A DNA stretch of 8,461 nt from Thauera sp. (GTDB lineage Bacteria > Pseudomonadota > Gammaproteobacteria > Burkholderiales > Rhodocyclaceae): positions 1 to 8,461 of the forward strand of contig JAKLLJ010000133.1 of the NCBI GenBank assembly GCA_023150215.1. Reading direction: 5' to 3'. This document shows, piece after piece, positions 1 through 5,931 of this stretch. The notes beneath the pieces were generated by a model. It saw only the letters and a list, made by a program, of their open reading frames with translations, was not told the DNA's origin and made no database searches. Both the position numbers and the translations under genes were made by a program. Position 1 is the first letter of the stretch. Each line of letters begins with the position of its first letter.

Positions 1-15
1 GTGACAGCCGTCACA
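1..15. promoter_or_regulatory. CRP/FNR-family-like palindrome at the window edge
   Basis: GTGA-N6-TCACA matches the CRP-type consensus TGTGA-N6-TCACA at every position visible; the first T would lie outside the window. It can also form a 5-bp stem (GTGAC/GTCAC) followed by ATTTT. It lies beyond the end of the minus-strand gene and more probably relates to an unseen gene to the left. Confidence 0.3.
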
Positions 16-51
16 TTTTGCTCGGTCGACCCGGCGCGCTGCGCAATTACA

Positions 52-64
52 ACAAGCGCCTTGT
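52..64 (-). terminator. Weak hairpin after the FecR-domain gene, possible terminator
   Basis: ACAAG-CGC-CTTGT forms a 5-bp stem with a 3-base loop, nine bases beyond the TAA stop of the minus-strand gene. On that strand it is followed by TGTAATT, which is only modestly T-rich. It is the only terminator-like structure near this stop, but the stem is short. Confidence 0.25.
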
Positions 65-72
65 CAACTGCT

Positions 73-1377
73 TTATTTTGCCCATGCCGTCGCGCCGTAG
101 GCTACACGCTGGTCGTCGAGACGGGCTTGGAAGAGGTAGGCGGCATGCAGCCGCGCGCCCTGCCCCAGCGCCCCCCTGACCAGCATGTTGTTGTTGCCGA
201 GGAACTGGCTGATGTTCTGGAAGCTGCCATCGGCAAACACCCGCCCTTCGGCCTTGCGGGCGATGCGCTCACCGTCGGCGACGAGATCGAAGCCGGTGGT
301 GAAGCGGCCCTGGGCAAAGTCTACATGCAGGCGGCCGTTCTCGACCGCAGCGGCGTAGGCGCTGGCATTGTTGCGCTCGATGACGGCCTCGGCACCCTGC
401 ATGCGGAAATCGACCGCACCGACGACGCGCCCCTCCCACGGGGCATCGTTGGGGCGCAGCAGCGCAAAGTACGGGTTGAAGGCCGCCAGCTTATGGTTGG
501 CAAGCAGCTCGAGCAGCGGCAGGGTGGGCGCCTCGCCGGCCAGCTCGCGCCAGCGCCCCCACTGCAGGGGCGGGCGGGTGGCGACGTTGTCGATGAGATC
601 CAGGCGGTCGGACTTGACCGGATCGAGGTTGGCCTCGAGCGTGATGGCGTGTTGCGCCGCGGCCTGGCCGGCGGGCGGCTCGTCGCCGCGCGCCGGCGGG
701 CTGCCGGCGGGCGCGACGTCAACGTTTTGCAGCAGCTCCGGCACGGCCTTGTCTTTTTCGATCTGCAGCAGCACGCCGGGCTGGCCGGCAAAAAGCTCGC
801 GCGCGCCGGGGCCTTCGCAGGGGCCGGTGCCCTGCGGGCTGCATTGCTCGCCAAAGGCACTGACGACCACCCCGCCGCTCAGCACCGCCACCCGGGTGAG
901 GCGGGCGTCGGCATAGGCAGTGAAGTCGGTGCCGCGCACACCGATGGCGGCCACCGGGGTGTTGAAGCGGAAGTTCTCGCGCGCGGCCTTGACCGCATCA
1001 CCGGTGATATGGCGGGCGATGCCCTGGTCGAGCTCGATGCGGAAGCGGCTGTCGCCGGCCTGGGCGGGGTCGACCTGGTATTCGGCCACGGCCGCAGCGG
1101 TGTCGGGACGCAGGATGAGGAAGCCGTTGTCGACGGTCTTTATATAGAGGTAGCCGTCGCGGCCGGTGTGCAGCGGCGCGCCGACGCGCACGGCGTCGCC
1201 GACGCGCACCGCCTGGCCCGCCATGCGCACGTCGCCCACGGCCAGCACGACCTGGCCGGCATTCTGCGCGGCGGCCGGCAGCATGAGCAGGCTGGCACCC
1301 ATGGCGAGCAGCCCGCGACGCACCCTGCGTGCGGTGCGAGGACATGACGCCTGCAGAAAACGGGCAGTGATCGGCAT
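73..1377 (-). CDS. Exported FecR-domain protein with beta-rich C-terminal domain
   Basis: This 434-residue protein starts at the ATG read at 1377-1375, chosen because a GGAGG ribosome site (1389-1385) lies 7 bases upstream. A longer in-frame start at 1455 has no such support. Residues 1-38 look like a signal peptide: Arg-rich (RRVRR, 17-21), a hydrophobic core, then a likely cut after AAA/Q. There is no lipobox cysteine. Residues about 42-175 form a FecR domain, with the hallmark NTPVAAIGVRGTDF at 139-152. A Cys pair (179, 187) could form a disulfide. A Pro/Ala-rich linker follows (220-240). Residues about 316-434 are short alternating beta-strands with Gly turns, reminiscent of a small beta-barrel. 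Classical FecR is a membrane sensor acting with a sigma factor and a TonB receptor; neither is visible here, so the domain probably has another role (surface, periplasmic or glycan binding). It is divergent from a TPR/beta-barrel gene, which may be its export partner. The FecR domain is confident; the function is unknown. Confidence 0.85.
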   Translation of the reverse strand: MPITARFLQASCPRTARRVRRGLLAMGASLLMLPAAAQNAGQVVLAVGDVRMAGQAVRVGDAVRVGAPLHTGRDGYLYIKTVDNGFLILRPDTAAAVAEYQVDPAQAGDSRFRIELDQGIARHITGDAVKAARENFRFNTPVAAIGVRGTDFTAYADARLTRVAVLSGGVVVSAFGEQCSPQGTGPCEGPGARELFAGQPGVLLQIEKDKAVPELLQNVDVAPAGSPPARGDEPPAGQAAAQHAITLEANLDPVKSDRLDLIDNVATRPPLQWGRWRELAGEAPTLPLLELLANHKLAAFNPYFALLRPNDAPWEGRVVGAVDFRMQGAEAVIERNNASAYAAAVENGRLHVDFAQGRFTTGFDLVADGERIARKAEGRVFADGSFQNISQFLGNNNMLVRGALGQGARLHAAYLFQARLDDQRVAYGATAWAK

Positions 1378-1384
1378 GGGCGCA

Positions 1385-1389
1385 CCTCC
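1385..1389 (-). promoter_or_regulatory. Ribosome binding site deciding the FecR-domain gene start
   Basis: Read on the minus strand this is GGAGG, seven bases before the ATG at 1377. It is the clearest Shine-Dalgarno sequence in the window and decides the start of the FecR-domain gene against the upstream in-frame ATG at 1455. Confidence 0.8.
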
Positions 1390-1413
1390 AGAAAAATTCA
1401 CTTTCGCATCAAC

Positions 1414-1419
1414 ATGATA
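1414..1419 (-). promoter_or_regulatory. Candidate -10 element for the FecR-domain gene
   Basis: On the minus strand this reads TATCAT (5 of 6 to TATAAT), about 36 bases before the ATG. No convincing -35 hexamer is present; the expected -35 position falls inside the palindrome at 1429-1451. Weak evidence, given mainly because it is the only AT-rich candidate in front of this gene. Confidence 0.25.
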
Positions 1420-1428
1420 TACGAACAG

Positions 1429-1451
1429 GCCGGCGGACGGTGGGCGCCGGC
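1429..1451. repeat. 7-bp inverted repeat in the divergent intergenic region
   Basis: GCCGGCG (1429-1435) and CGCCGGC (1445-1451) are perfect inverted arms separated by 9 bases. The repeat covers the expected -35 region of the FecR-domain gene, so it could be an operator. Such GC palindromes also arise by chance in DNA this GC-rich. Confidence 0.35.
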
Positions 1452-1478
1452 ACACCGCAGCCGCGGTATTCCATCACG

Positions 1479-1493
1479 GCGCGCAGAGCGCGC
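1479..1493. repeat. GCGCGC-AGA-GCGCGC inverted repeat beside the operon -10
   Basis: Two GCGCGC hexamers flank AGA, ending three bases before the TATAAT at 1497. Since GCGCGC is its own complement, this is both a direct and an inverted repeat. It sits in the -35/-10 spacer region, where a bound regulator would affect the operon promoter. The sequence is seen; regulation is inferred and weak. Confidence 0.3.
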
Positions 1494-1496
1494 ACG

Positions 1497-1502
1497 TATA
1501 AT
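1497..1502 (+). promoter_or_regulatory. Candidate -10 element for the plus-strand operon
   Basis: The bases are a perfect TATAAT, in the only AT-rich stretch before the operon. Transcription would begin near 1508-1510, about 20 bases before the TTG start at 1530. No good -35 hexamer is seen at 16-18 bases upstream (TCACGG-like at about 1474-1479), so activator dependence is possible. A perfect TTGACA (1502-1507) overlaps it, but nothing resembling a -10 lies at the right distance downstream. Seen: the hexamer. Inferred: its function. Confidence 0.4.
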
Positions 1503-1529
1503 TGACAAATTTTTTCACTCGCCCGGCCC

Positions 1530-2771
1530 TTGCCTTCGTTCCTCCTTTCCTTGCCGCGCGTGTTGCCCCTGGTGGCCGTGTGCTGTCTGCCGGCGCTGGC
1601 GGCGGGACAGCCGGCGCACACCGACGACGATGCCACCTACCTGGGGGCGATGCAAGCCATTGCCGACGGCCGCCATGAAGATGCGCGCGCACTGCTGATG
1701 CAGCTCGCCGCGCAGGCGCCCGAGCATGCGGGCGCGTGGCTGGACCTGGCGATCCTGCAGTGCAGCCTGGGCCATGCGACCGAGGCCGAGGCGCTGTTTG
1801 CGGTGATCGAGCTGCGCTTTGCGCCGTCGGCGGCGATTCGCGAGGTGATCGCACAGCAACGTGCCAGCGGCTGTCGCCGGCAGGCGCAGCCGGGCAGCTA
1901 CCAGGTGCGCCTGGGCCGCGGCTACGACGACAACGTCAACCAGGGCGCGCGCGACCTCAACCTGCTGGTCGGCGATGGCGCCGGGGGCGGGCTGGTGCTG
2001 GTGCTGGACCCGGAATATGCCCCGCGCGGCGACGCCTTCGTGAACCTGCTCGCCGAAGGCCGGCGGCCGGTGTCCACGAACGGCACCGTGGCCTATGGCC
2101 ATGCGCTGCTGCGCCGCTACGACACACTGCACCACTTCGACCTGAGCAGCGTGGCAGGCGGGCTGGAGCACCCCTGGCGGCTGGGCGGCTGGGACGCCCG
2201 GCTGTCGGCTTCGGCGGGCCTGCTCGGGCTGGGCGGCACACTGTACCAGCGCAACGCGCTGTGGCAGGCACAGCTCACGCCGCCGCTGACGCTGCCGCCA
2301 GGCTGGCGGTTTGCCGCGGTGGCCGGACAGGCGTTCTACGACTATCGCGGGCAGTCGGTGTTCAATGCGCGGCAGACGGAGTTGCGCGGGGTGCTGAGCT
2401 ATCGACACGAGGGCGCGGCGCTGCAGTTCGCCACCGGCCCGATGAGCGACCAGGGCCGCGCCCCGCGCCCCGGGGGCAACCGCGATGGCTGGTCGTACAG
2501 TGTGTGGGGGCGCGTGCCGCTGTGGCGGCAGGCCCAGGGCGAGCTGCACTGGTCGCGCTTCGACTGGCGCGGCAGCCGCGACTACGCCCCCGGCTTGATC
2601 GACACGCGCCGCAAGCAGCAGACCGCACAGCTGCGCCTCACCGTGACCTACCCGATCGATGCCTCGCAGGCGCTGGTGGCGGAGTACCGCCAGGTCGACA
2701 ACGACGAAAACATTTCCATCTTCAGCTACCAGGCCCGCCAGTTCGCGCTGAGCTGGCAGTGGCAGTACTGA
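1530..2771 (+). CDS. TPR plus outer-membrane beta-barrel protein, DUF560/Slam-like
   Basis: The protein has 413 residues if it starts at TTG 1530. No ATG is available before codon 41, and a stop at 1503-1505 limits the frame. TTG 1551, GTG 1560 or TTG 1563 are alternatives; none has a clear ribosome site. Residues 9-25 form a hydrophobic signal peptide ending near ALAAG. Residues about 37-103 fit two TPR helix pairs. From about 123 to the end the protein alternates hydrophobic/aromatic and polar residues in short strands, beginning with RLGRGYDDNVN (128-137) and ending ALSWQWQY, a C-terminal aromatic residue as in BAM-assembled barrels. A signal peptide, short TPR domain and roughly 290-residue barrel match the layout of Slam/DUF560 (type XI secretion) proteins. 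TPR-barrel exopolysaccharide porins such as PgaA or BcsC are an alternative, though those have many more TPRs. It heads the operon that carries the exporter genes. Outer-membrane barrel is likely; the exact family is less certain. Confidence 0.85.
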   Translation: MPSFLLSLPRVLPLVAVCCLPALAAGQPAHTDDDATYLGAMQAIADGRHEDARALLMQLAAQAPEHAGAWLDLAILQCSLGHATEAEALFAVIELRFAPSAAIREVIAQQRASGCRRQAQPGSYQVRLGRGYDDNVNQGARDLNLLVGDGAGGGLVLVLDPEYAPRGDAFVNLLAEGRRPVSTNGTVAYGHALLRRYDTLHHFDLSSVAGGLEHPWRLGGWDARLSASAGLLGLGGTLYQRNALWQAQLTPPLTLPPGWRFAAVAGQAFYDYRGQSVFNARQTELRGVLSYRHEGAALQFATGPMSDQGRAPRPGGNRDGWSYSVWGRVPLWRQAQGELHWSRFDWRGSRDYAPGLIDTRRKQQTAQLRLTVTYPIDASQALVAEYRQVDNDENISIFSYQARQFALSWQWQY

Positions 2772-2791
2772 CTGCACGGCGGCCTTCAGCA

Positions 2792-3913
2792 ATGCGTTCC
2801 AACAACCTGCAGTACGTTCCGCGGCTCGACCACCTGCGCTTTGCGGCGGCGGCGATCGTGTTCGTGTTCCACTGGTACCACCATTTCTTTGGGCATTGGC
2901 AGCAGGGCTCGGCGATCCGCGGGGTGGCGCTGATCACCGACGGCTACACCGGGGTGTCGCTGTTCTTCGTGCTTTCGGGCTACCTGTTCATGTCGATCGC
3001 GCTGGCCTCCGGGGGGGCGATCGATTACGCCAGCTTCATCCGCAACCGGGCCTTGCGCATCTTCCCGCTGTTCACCTTCATTTTCATGGTGGCGCTGTCG
3101 CTGCAGCGCGACAAGTTCGAGCCCGATCACCTGTTGTATTTCTTTGCCACCAACCTGGGCCTGACCGCGCCCACCTCGGGACACTTCGTTACCGGGGCGG
3201 CGTGGACGATTTCGGTGGAGTTCTGCTTTTATCTGGTGTTTCCGTTCGTGGCGCGCTTCGCGATCGAGCAGGGCCCATGGTATTTGCTACGGCTGATCGT
3301 GTTGCTGATGGTGTTCAAGGTGGCCGGCTACGCGGTCAGCGAGCGCTCGAACCTGATGTTCTACTCGACGCTGCTCGGGCGCTTCGACCAGTTCCTGCTC
3401 GGCATGCTGGCCGCCCAGCTGTTCGGCGCCGCGGTCGCGCGCCGCCAGGTGCCGAGCGGACTGCTGCTGCTGGCCGTGGGCGCCATGCTGGTGCTGCTCG
3501 AAGTGCAGGCGCGGTGGGCGAGCTTTCTGTCGCAGGCGCCCAAGAACCCGGCGTGGATCTTCTGGCCCACCATCGAAGCGGTGGGCTGGAGCCTGGTGGT
3601 GGTGGCCTACCTGGGCTGGCGCGGCGACCTGCCGCGGCGGCTGGGTGCGCTCTTCGAGCGCGGCGGCGAGATCAGCTTTTCGCTGTACCTGTGGCACGCG
3701 GTGGTCATCTTCCTGGTCGAGCGCCTGGTCGGCATTCCCGCGCTGTCGGGCGTGCGCACGGTGGACGCCTTGCTGGTGTTCTTGTTTACGGCAGGGTTGA
3801 CGTATGGGGTGTCGCAGCTGAGCTACCGCACCATCGAGCAACCGTTCCTGCGCTTGCGCAGGCAATACACACCCGGCGCTGCGTCGAGCGCGCCGGGTGA
3901 TCGGGCGGGGTAA
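2792..3913 (+). CDS. Acyltransferase family 3 integral membrane protein (OafA/YrhL-like O-acyltransferase)
   Basis: This 373-residue polytopic membrane protein probably transfers acyl (often acetyl) groups to a sugar of the exported glycan; the substrate is inferred from context. The open frame runs far upstream, but homology begins at ATG 2792: the N-terminus YVPRLDHLRF (8-17) is the typical family opening. Family signatures are R16 with H27 in the first helix (candidate catalytic His), GYTGVSLFFVLSGYLF (51-66), RNRALRIFP (84-92), and WTISVEFCFYLVFP starting at 138 with E143. About ten hydrophobic segments follow the family pattern, and SLYLWH-type and TIEQP motifs lie near the C-terminus. 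It begins 20 bases after the barrel gene and ends 3 bases before the permease gene, so it is clearly in the operon. No good ribosome site is seen. A run of seven G residues (3011-3017) lies inside the gene. The last 14 or so codons (Ala/Gly/Pro-rich) overlap a strong RNA hairpin. Confidence 0.93.
   Translation: MRSNNLQYVPRLDHLRFAAAAIVFVFHWYHHFFGHWQQGSAIRGVALITDGYTGVSLFFVLSGYLFMSIALASGGAIDYASFIRNRALRIFPLFTFIFMVALSLQRDKFEPDHLLYFFATNLGLTAPTSGHFVTGAAWTISVEFCFYLVFPFVARFAIEQGPWYLLRLIVLLMVFKVAGYAVSERSNLMFYSTLLGRFDQFLLGMLAAQLFGAAVARRQVPSGLLLLAVGAMLVLLEVQARWASFLSQAPKNPAWIFWPTIEAVGWSLVVVAYLGWRGDLPRRLGALFERGGEISFSLYLWHAVVIFLVERLVGIPALSGVRTVDALLVFLFTAGLTYGVSQLSYRTIEQPFLRLRRQYTPGAASSAPGDRAG
3870..3899 (+). 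repeat. 10-bp perfect GC hairpin between acyltransferase and wzm
   Basis: CACCCGGCGC (3870-3879) pairs perfectly with GCGCCGGGTG (3890-3899) across a 10-base loop. It covers the last codons of the acyltransferase gene and ends 17 bases before the wzm start codon. No T-run follows, so it is not a standard intrinsic terminator. It could act as an mRNA-processing or stability element separating upstream genes from the exporter genes, or affect wzm translation start. The structure is clear; the function is inference. Confidence 0.55.
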
Positions 3914-3916
3914 GGG

Positions 3917-4708
3917 ATGGATGTGGTGAGTTCGTTGTGGCGCTTCCGCGGCTTCATCTTGAGCAGCGTCAAGCGCGAGATTCAGGCCAGGTATCGCAAT
4001 TCGCTGTTCGGCTTCGCCTGGATGGTGATCCAGCCGCTGGCGATGATCGTGGTGTACACGGTGATCTTTGCGCAGCTGATGCGCTCGCGCCTGCCGGGCG
4101 TGGACGGCACTTTTGCCTATTCGATCTACCTGTGCGCGGGCATCCTGACCTGGGGGCTGTTTTCCGAGATCATGCATCGCATGGTGGTGGTGTTCGTGGA
4201 TAACGCGAACCTGATCAAGAAGCTCAACTTTCCCCGCCTGTGCCTGCCGCTGATCGTGGTGCTGAGCGCGGGCTTCAACTTTGCGATCATCCTCGGGCTG
4301 TTTTTCGCCTTCCTGGTGATTTCGGGCAATTTTCCGGGCTGGGCCGTGCTGGCGCTGGTGCCGCTGCTGCTGGTGCAGGTGCTGTTCGCGGCCGGCCTCG
4401 GCGGGATGCTCGGGGTGTTCAACGTGTTCTTTCGCGACGTCGGGCAGATGTTCGGCGTGCTGATCCAGTTCTGGTTCTGGTTCACGCCGATCGTGTATCC
4501 GATCAGCGTGCTGCCGGAGTGGGCGGCGGCCCTGATGCAGTTGAACCCGCTGCTGCCCTTGATGGAGGCCTACCAGGGCATCCTGGTGCTGGGGCGCTGG
4601 CCCGACTGGGGGCGCGTCGCACCGATCGCCGCCATCGCGGTGCTGTTGTGCATGTATAGCGTGCTGCTGTTCCGCAAGCACGCCGGCGACATGGTGGATG
4701 AGCTCTGA
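3917..4708 (+). CDS. wzm: ABC-2 polysaccharide export permease, Wzm/RfbA/TagG type
   Basis: This 263-residue inner-membrane permease forms the channel of an ABC exporter that moves lipid-linked polysaccharide to the periplasm. The cytoplasmic amphipathic N-terminus leads into the family signature EIQARYRNSLFGFAW (21-35). About six membrane segments follow, near 30-54, 66-86, 110-135, 142-166, 176-199 and 234-253. The conserved NLIKKLNFP (98-106) and NVFFRDVGQ (169-177) are coupling-loop type sequences of ABC-2 exporters. Length is normal for Wzm (about 260). The start at ATG 3917 lies 3 bases after the preceding stop, with a G-rich ribosome-site-like stretch (3903-3911) upstream; a second ATG at 3921 is out of frame. 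Its stop overlaps the ATPase start in a TGATG junction, implying translational coupling and balanced subunit amounts. The gene name is by family and context; it could equally be called rfbA or tagG. Confidence 0.95.
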   Translation: MDVVSSLWRFRGFILSSVKREIQARYRNSLFGFAWMVIQPLAMIVVYTVIFAQLMRSRLPGVDGTFAYSIYLCAGILTWGLFSEIMHRMVVVFVDNANLIKKLNFPRLCLPLIVVLSAGFNFAIILGLFFAFLVISGNFPGWAVLALVPLLLVQVLFAAGLGGMLGVFNVFFRDVGQMFGVLIQFWFWFTPIVYPISVLPEWAAALMQLNPLLPLMEAYQGILVLGRWPDWGRVAPIAAIAVLLCMYSVLLFRKHAGDMVDEL

Positions 4709-5931
4709 TGGGTACGATCAAGGTCAGCGGCCTGGGCAAGGCCTATCGCCACTACGGTTCGCGCTGGCAGCGGCTGGCAGAGTGGGTGGTGCCGTTCTCG
4801 CGCACGCGGCACACGCTCAAGTGGGTGCTGCAGGACATTTCCTTCACGCTCGAGCCGGGCCATGCGGTGGGCATCATCGGCATCAACGGCGCCGGCAAGA
4901 GCACCCTGCTCAAGCTGATCACCGGCACCACTCAGCCCACCACCGGCAGCGTCAGCGTCAGCGGCCGGGTGGCGGCGCTGCTGGAGCTGGGCATGGGCTT
5001 TCACCCGGACTTCACCGGCCGCCAGAACGCCTACATGGCGGGCCAGCTGATCGGCCTGCGGGCGGACGAGATCGGCGCGCTGATGCCCGCGATCGAGGCC
5101 TTTGCCGAGATCGGCGATTATCTGGACATGCCCTTGCGGGTGTACTCGAGCGGCATGCAGATGCGCCTGGCGTTCAGCATCGCCACCTGCAAGCGGCCGG
5201 ACGTGCTGATCGTGGATGAGGCCTTGTCGGTGGGCGATGCCTACTTCCAGCACAAGAGCTTCGACCGCATCCGCCAGTTTCGCGAGCAGGGCACGACGCT
5301 GCTGATCGTGTCGCACGACAAGGCGGCGATCCAGTCGATCTGCGACCGCGCGATCCTGCTCAATGGCGGGCGGGTGGCGCTGGAGGGCGACCCGGAAGCG
5401 GTGATGGATTACTACAACGCGCTGCTCGCCGACAGCGAACATGCGCAGGTGACCCAGCAGCAGACCGCGGACGGCCGCATCCAGACCATCTCGGGCACCG
5501 GCGAGGCCGGCGTCGAAGAGGTCGGGCTGTACAACGCCGAGGGCGAGCGGGTGGAGGTCGTGCGCGTGGGCGAGATGCTCGAGCTGCGCGTCAAGGTGGC
5601 GGTGCACAAGTCCATCCCGAGCCTGGTGCTGGGCTATGGCATCAAGGACCGCCTCGGGCAGGTGATGTACGGGACCAACACCTGGCACACCGGACAGGCC
5701 ATCGCCAACCCGGCGGCGGGCGAACGCTACGTGTTCGCGCTGCGCTTTCCGGCCAATTTTGGCGTGGGCAGCTATTCGATCCAGACCGCGCTGGTCGACC
5801 GCGACACGCACTTGTCGAGCAACTACGAATGGCGCGACCTGGCAGCGGTGTTCAACGTGATCAACGTTGACCACTGTGTCTTTGCGGGCTGCCTGTGGAA
5901 CGAGCCCACCATCTCCATCGAGAAGCAATGA
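4708..5931 (+). CDS. wzt: ABC exporter ATPase with C-terminal carbohydrate-binding domain, Wzt type
   Basis: This 407-residue cytoplasmic ATPase powers export through the adjacent Wzm. The nucleotide-binding domain spans about 1-240: Walker A GINGAGKST (58-66), signature YSSGMQ (146-151), Walker B VLIVDE (166-171), D-loop SVGD (174-177) and switch His 203. The insertion before Walker A (about 17-40) and the LLELGMGFHPDFTG segment (91-104) are typical of the Wzt/TagH branch. Residues about 255-400 match the extra Wzt C-terminal beta-sandwich, with GYGIKDRLGQ (309-318) and GTNT (322-325). In E. coli O8/O9a this domain binds the chemically capped non-reducing end of the finished O-antigen and so gates export; its presence here suggests a capped glycan (inference). 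Simple Wzt/KpsT-type ATPases of about 220-250 residues lack it. The gene overlaps its neighbours by one base on both sides (TGATG at 4706-4710 and 5929-5933). Confidence 0.96.
   Translation: MGTIKVSGLGKAYRHYGSRWQRLAEWVVPFSRTRHTLKWVLQDISFTLEPGHAVGIIGINGAGKSTLLKLITGTTQPTTGSVSVSGRVAALLELGMGFHPDFTGRQNAYMAGQLIGLRADEIGALMPAIEAFAEIGDYLDMPLRVYSSGMQMRLAFSIATCKRPDVLIVDEALSVGDAYFQHKSFDRIRQFREQGTTLLIVSHDKAAIQSICDRAILLNGGRVALEGDPEAVMDYYNALLADSEHAQVTQQQTADGRIQTISGTGEAGVEEVGLYNAEGERVEVVRVGEMLELRVKVAVHKSIPSLVLGYGIKDRLGQVMYGTNTWHTGQAIANPAAGERYVFALRFPANFGVGSYSIQTALVDRDTHLSSNYEWRDLAAVFNVINVDHCVFAGCLWNEPTISIEKQ

Noticed and set aside
1..1347. Long plus-strand open frame (448 codons) opposite the FecR-domain gene
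   Set aside because: Its translation has no recognisable domain, and the minus strand carries a signal peptide, FecR motifs and a good ribosome site.
1378..1455. Upstream in-frame ATG extending the FecR-domain protein by 26 residues
   Set aside because: No ribosome site there; the extension would precede a signal peptide and the GGAGG site marks 1377.
1502..1530. TTGACA at 1502-1507 as a -35 element of a second promoter
   Set aside because: Nothing resembling a -10 lies 16-18 bases downstream; the sequence there is GC-rich.
1736..2791. Open frame joined upstream to the acyltransferase, giving a 725-residue protein
   Set aside because: The first 352 residues are Arg/Ala-rich out-of-frame reading of the barrel gene; acyltransferase homology starts exactly at ATG 2792.
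1515..2792. Minus-strand open frame (425 codons) opposite the barrel gene
   Set aside because: A GC-rich antisense shadow without domain features; the plus strand encodes a signal peptide, TPRs and strands.
3287..4681. Minus-strand open frame (464 codons), His/Gln-rich
   Set aside because: It lies antisense to the clear acyltransferase and wzm genes; its composition is typical of reverse reading of Leu/Val-rich membrane genes.
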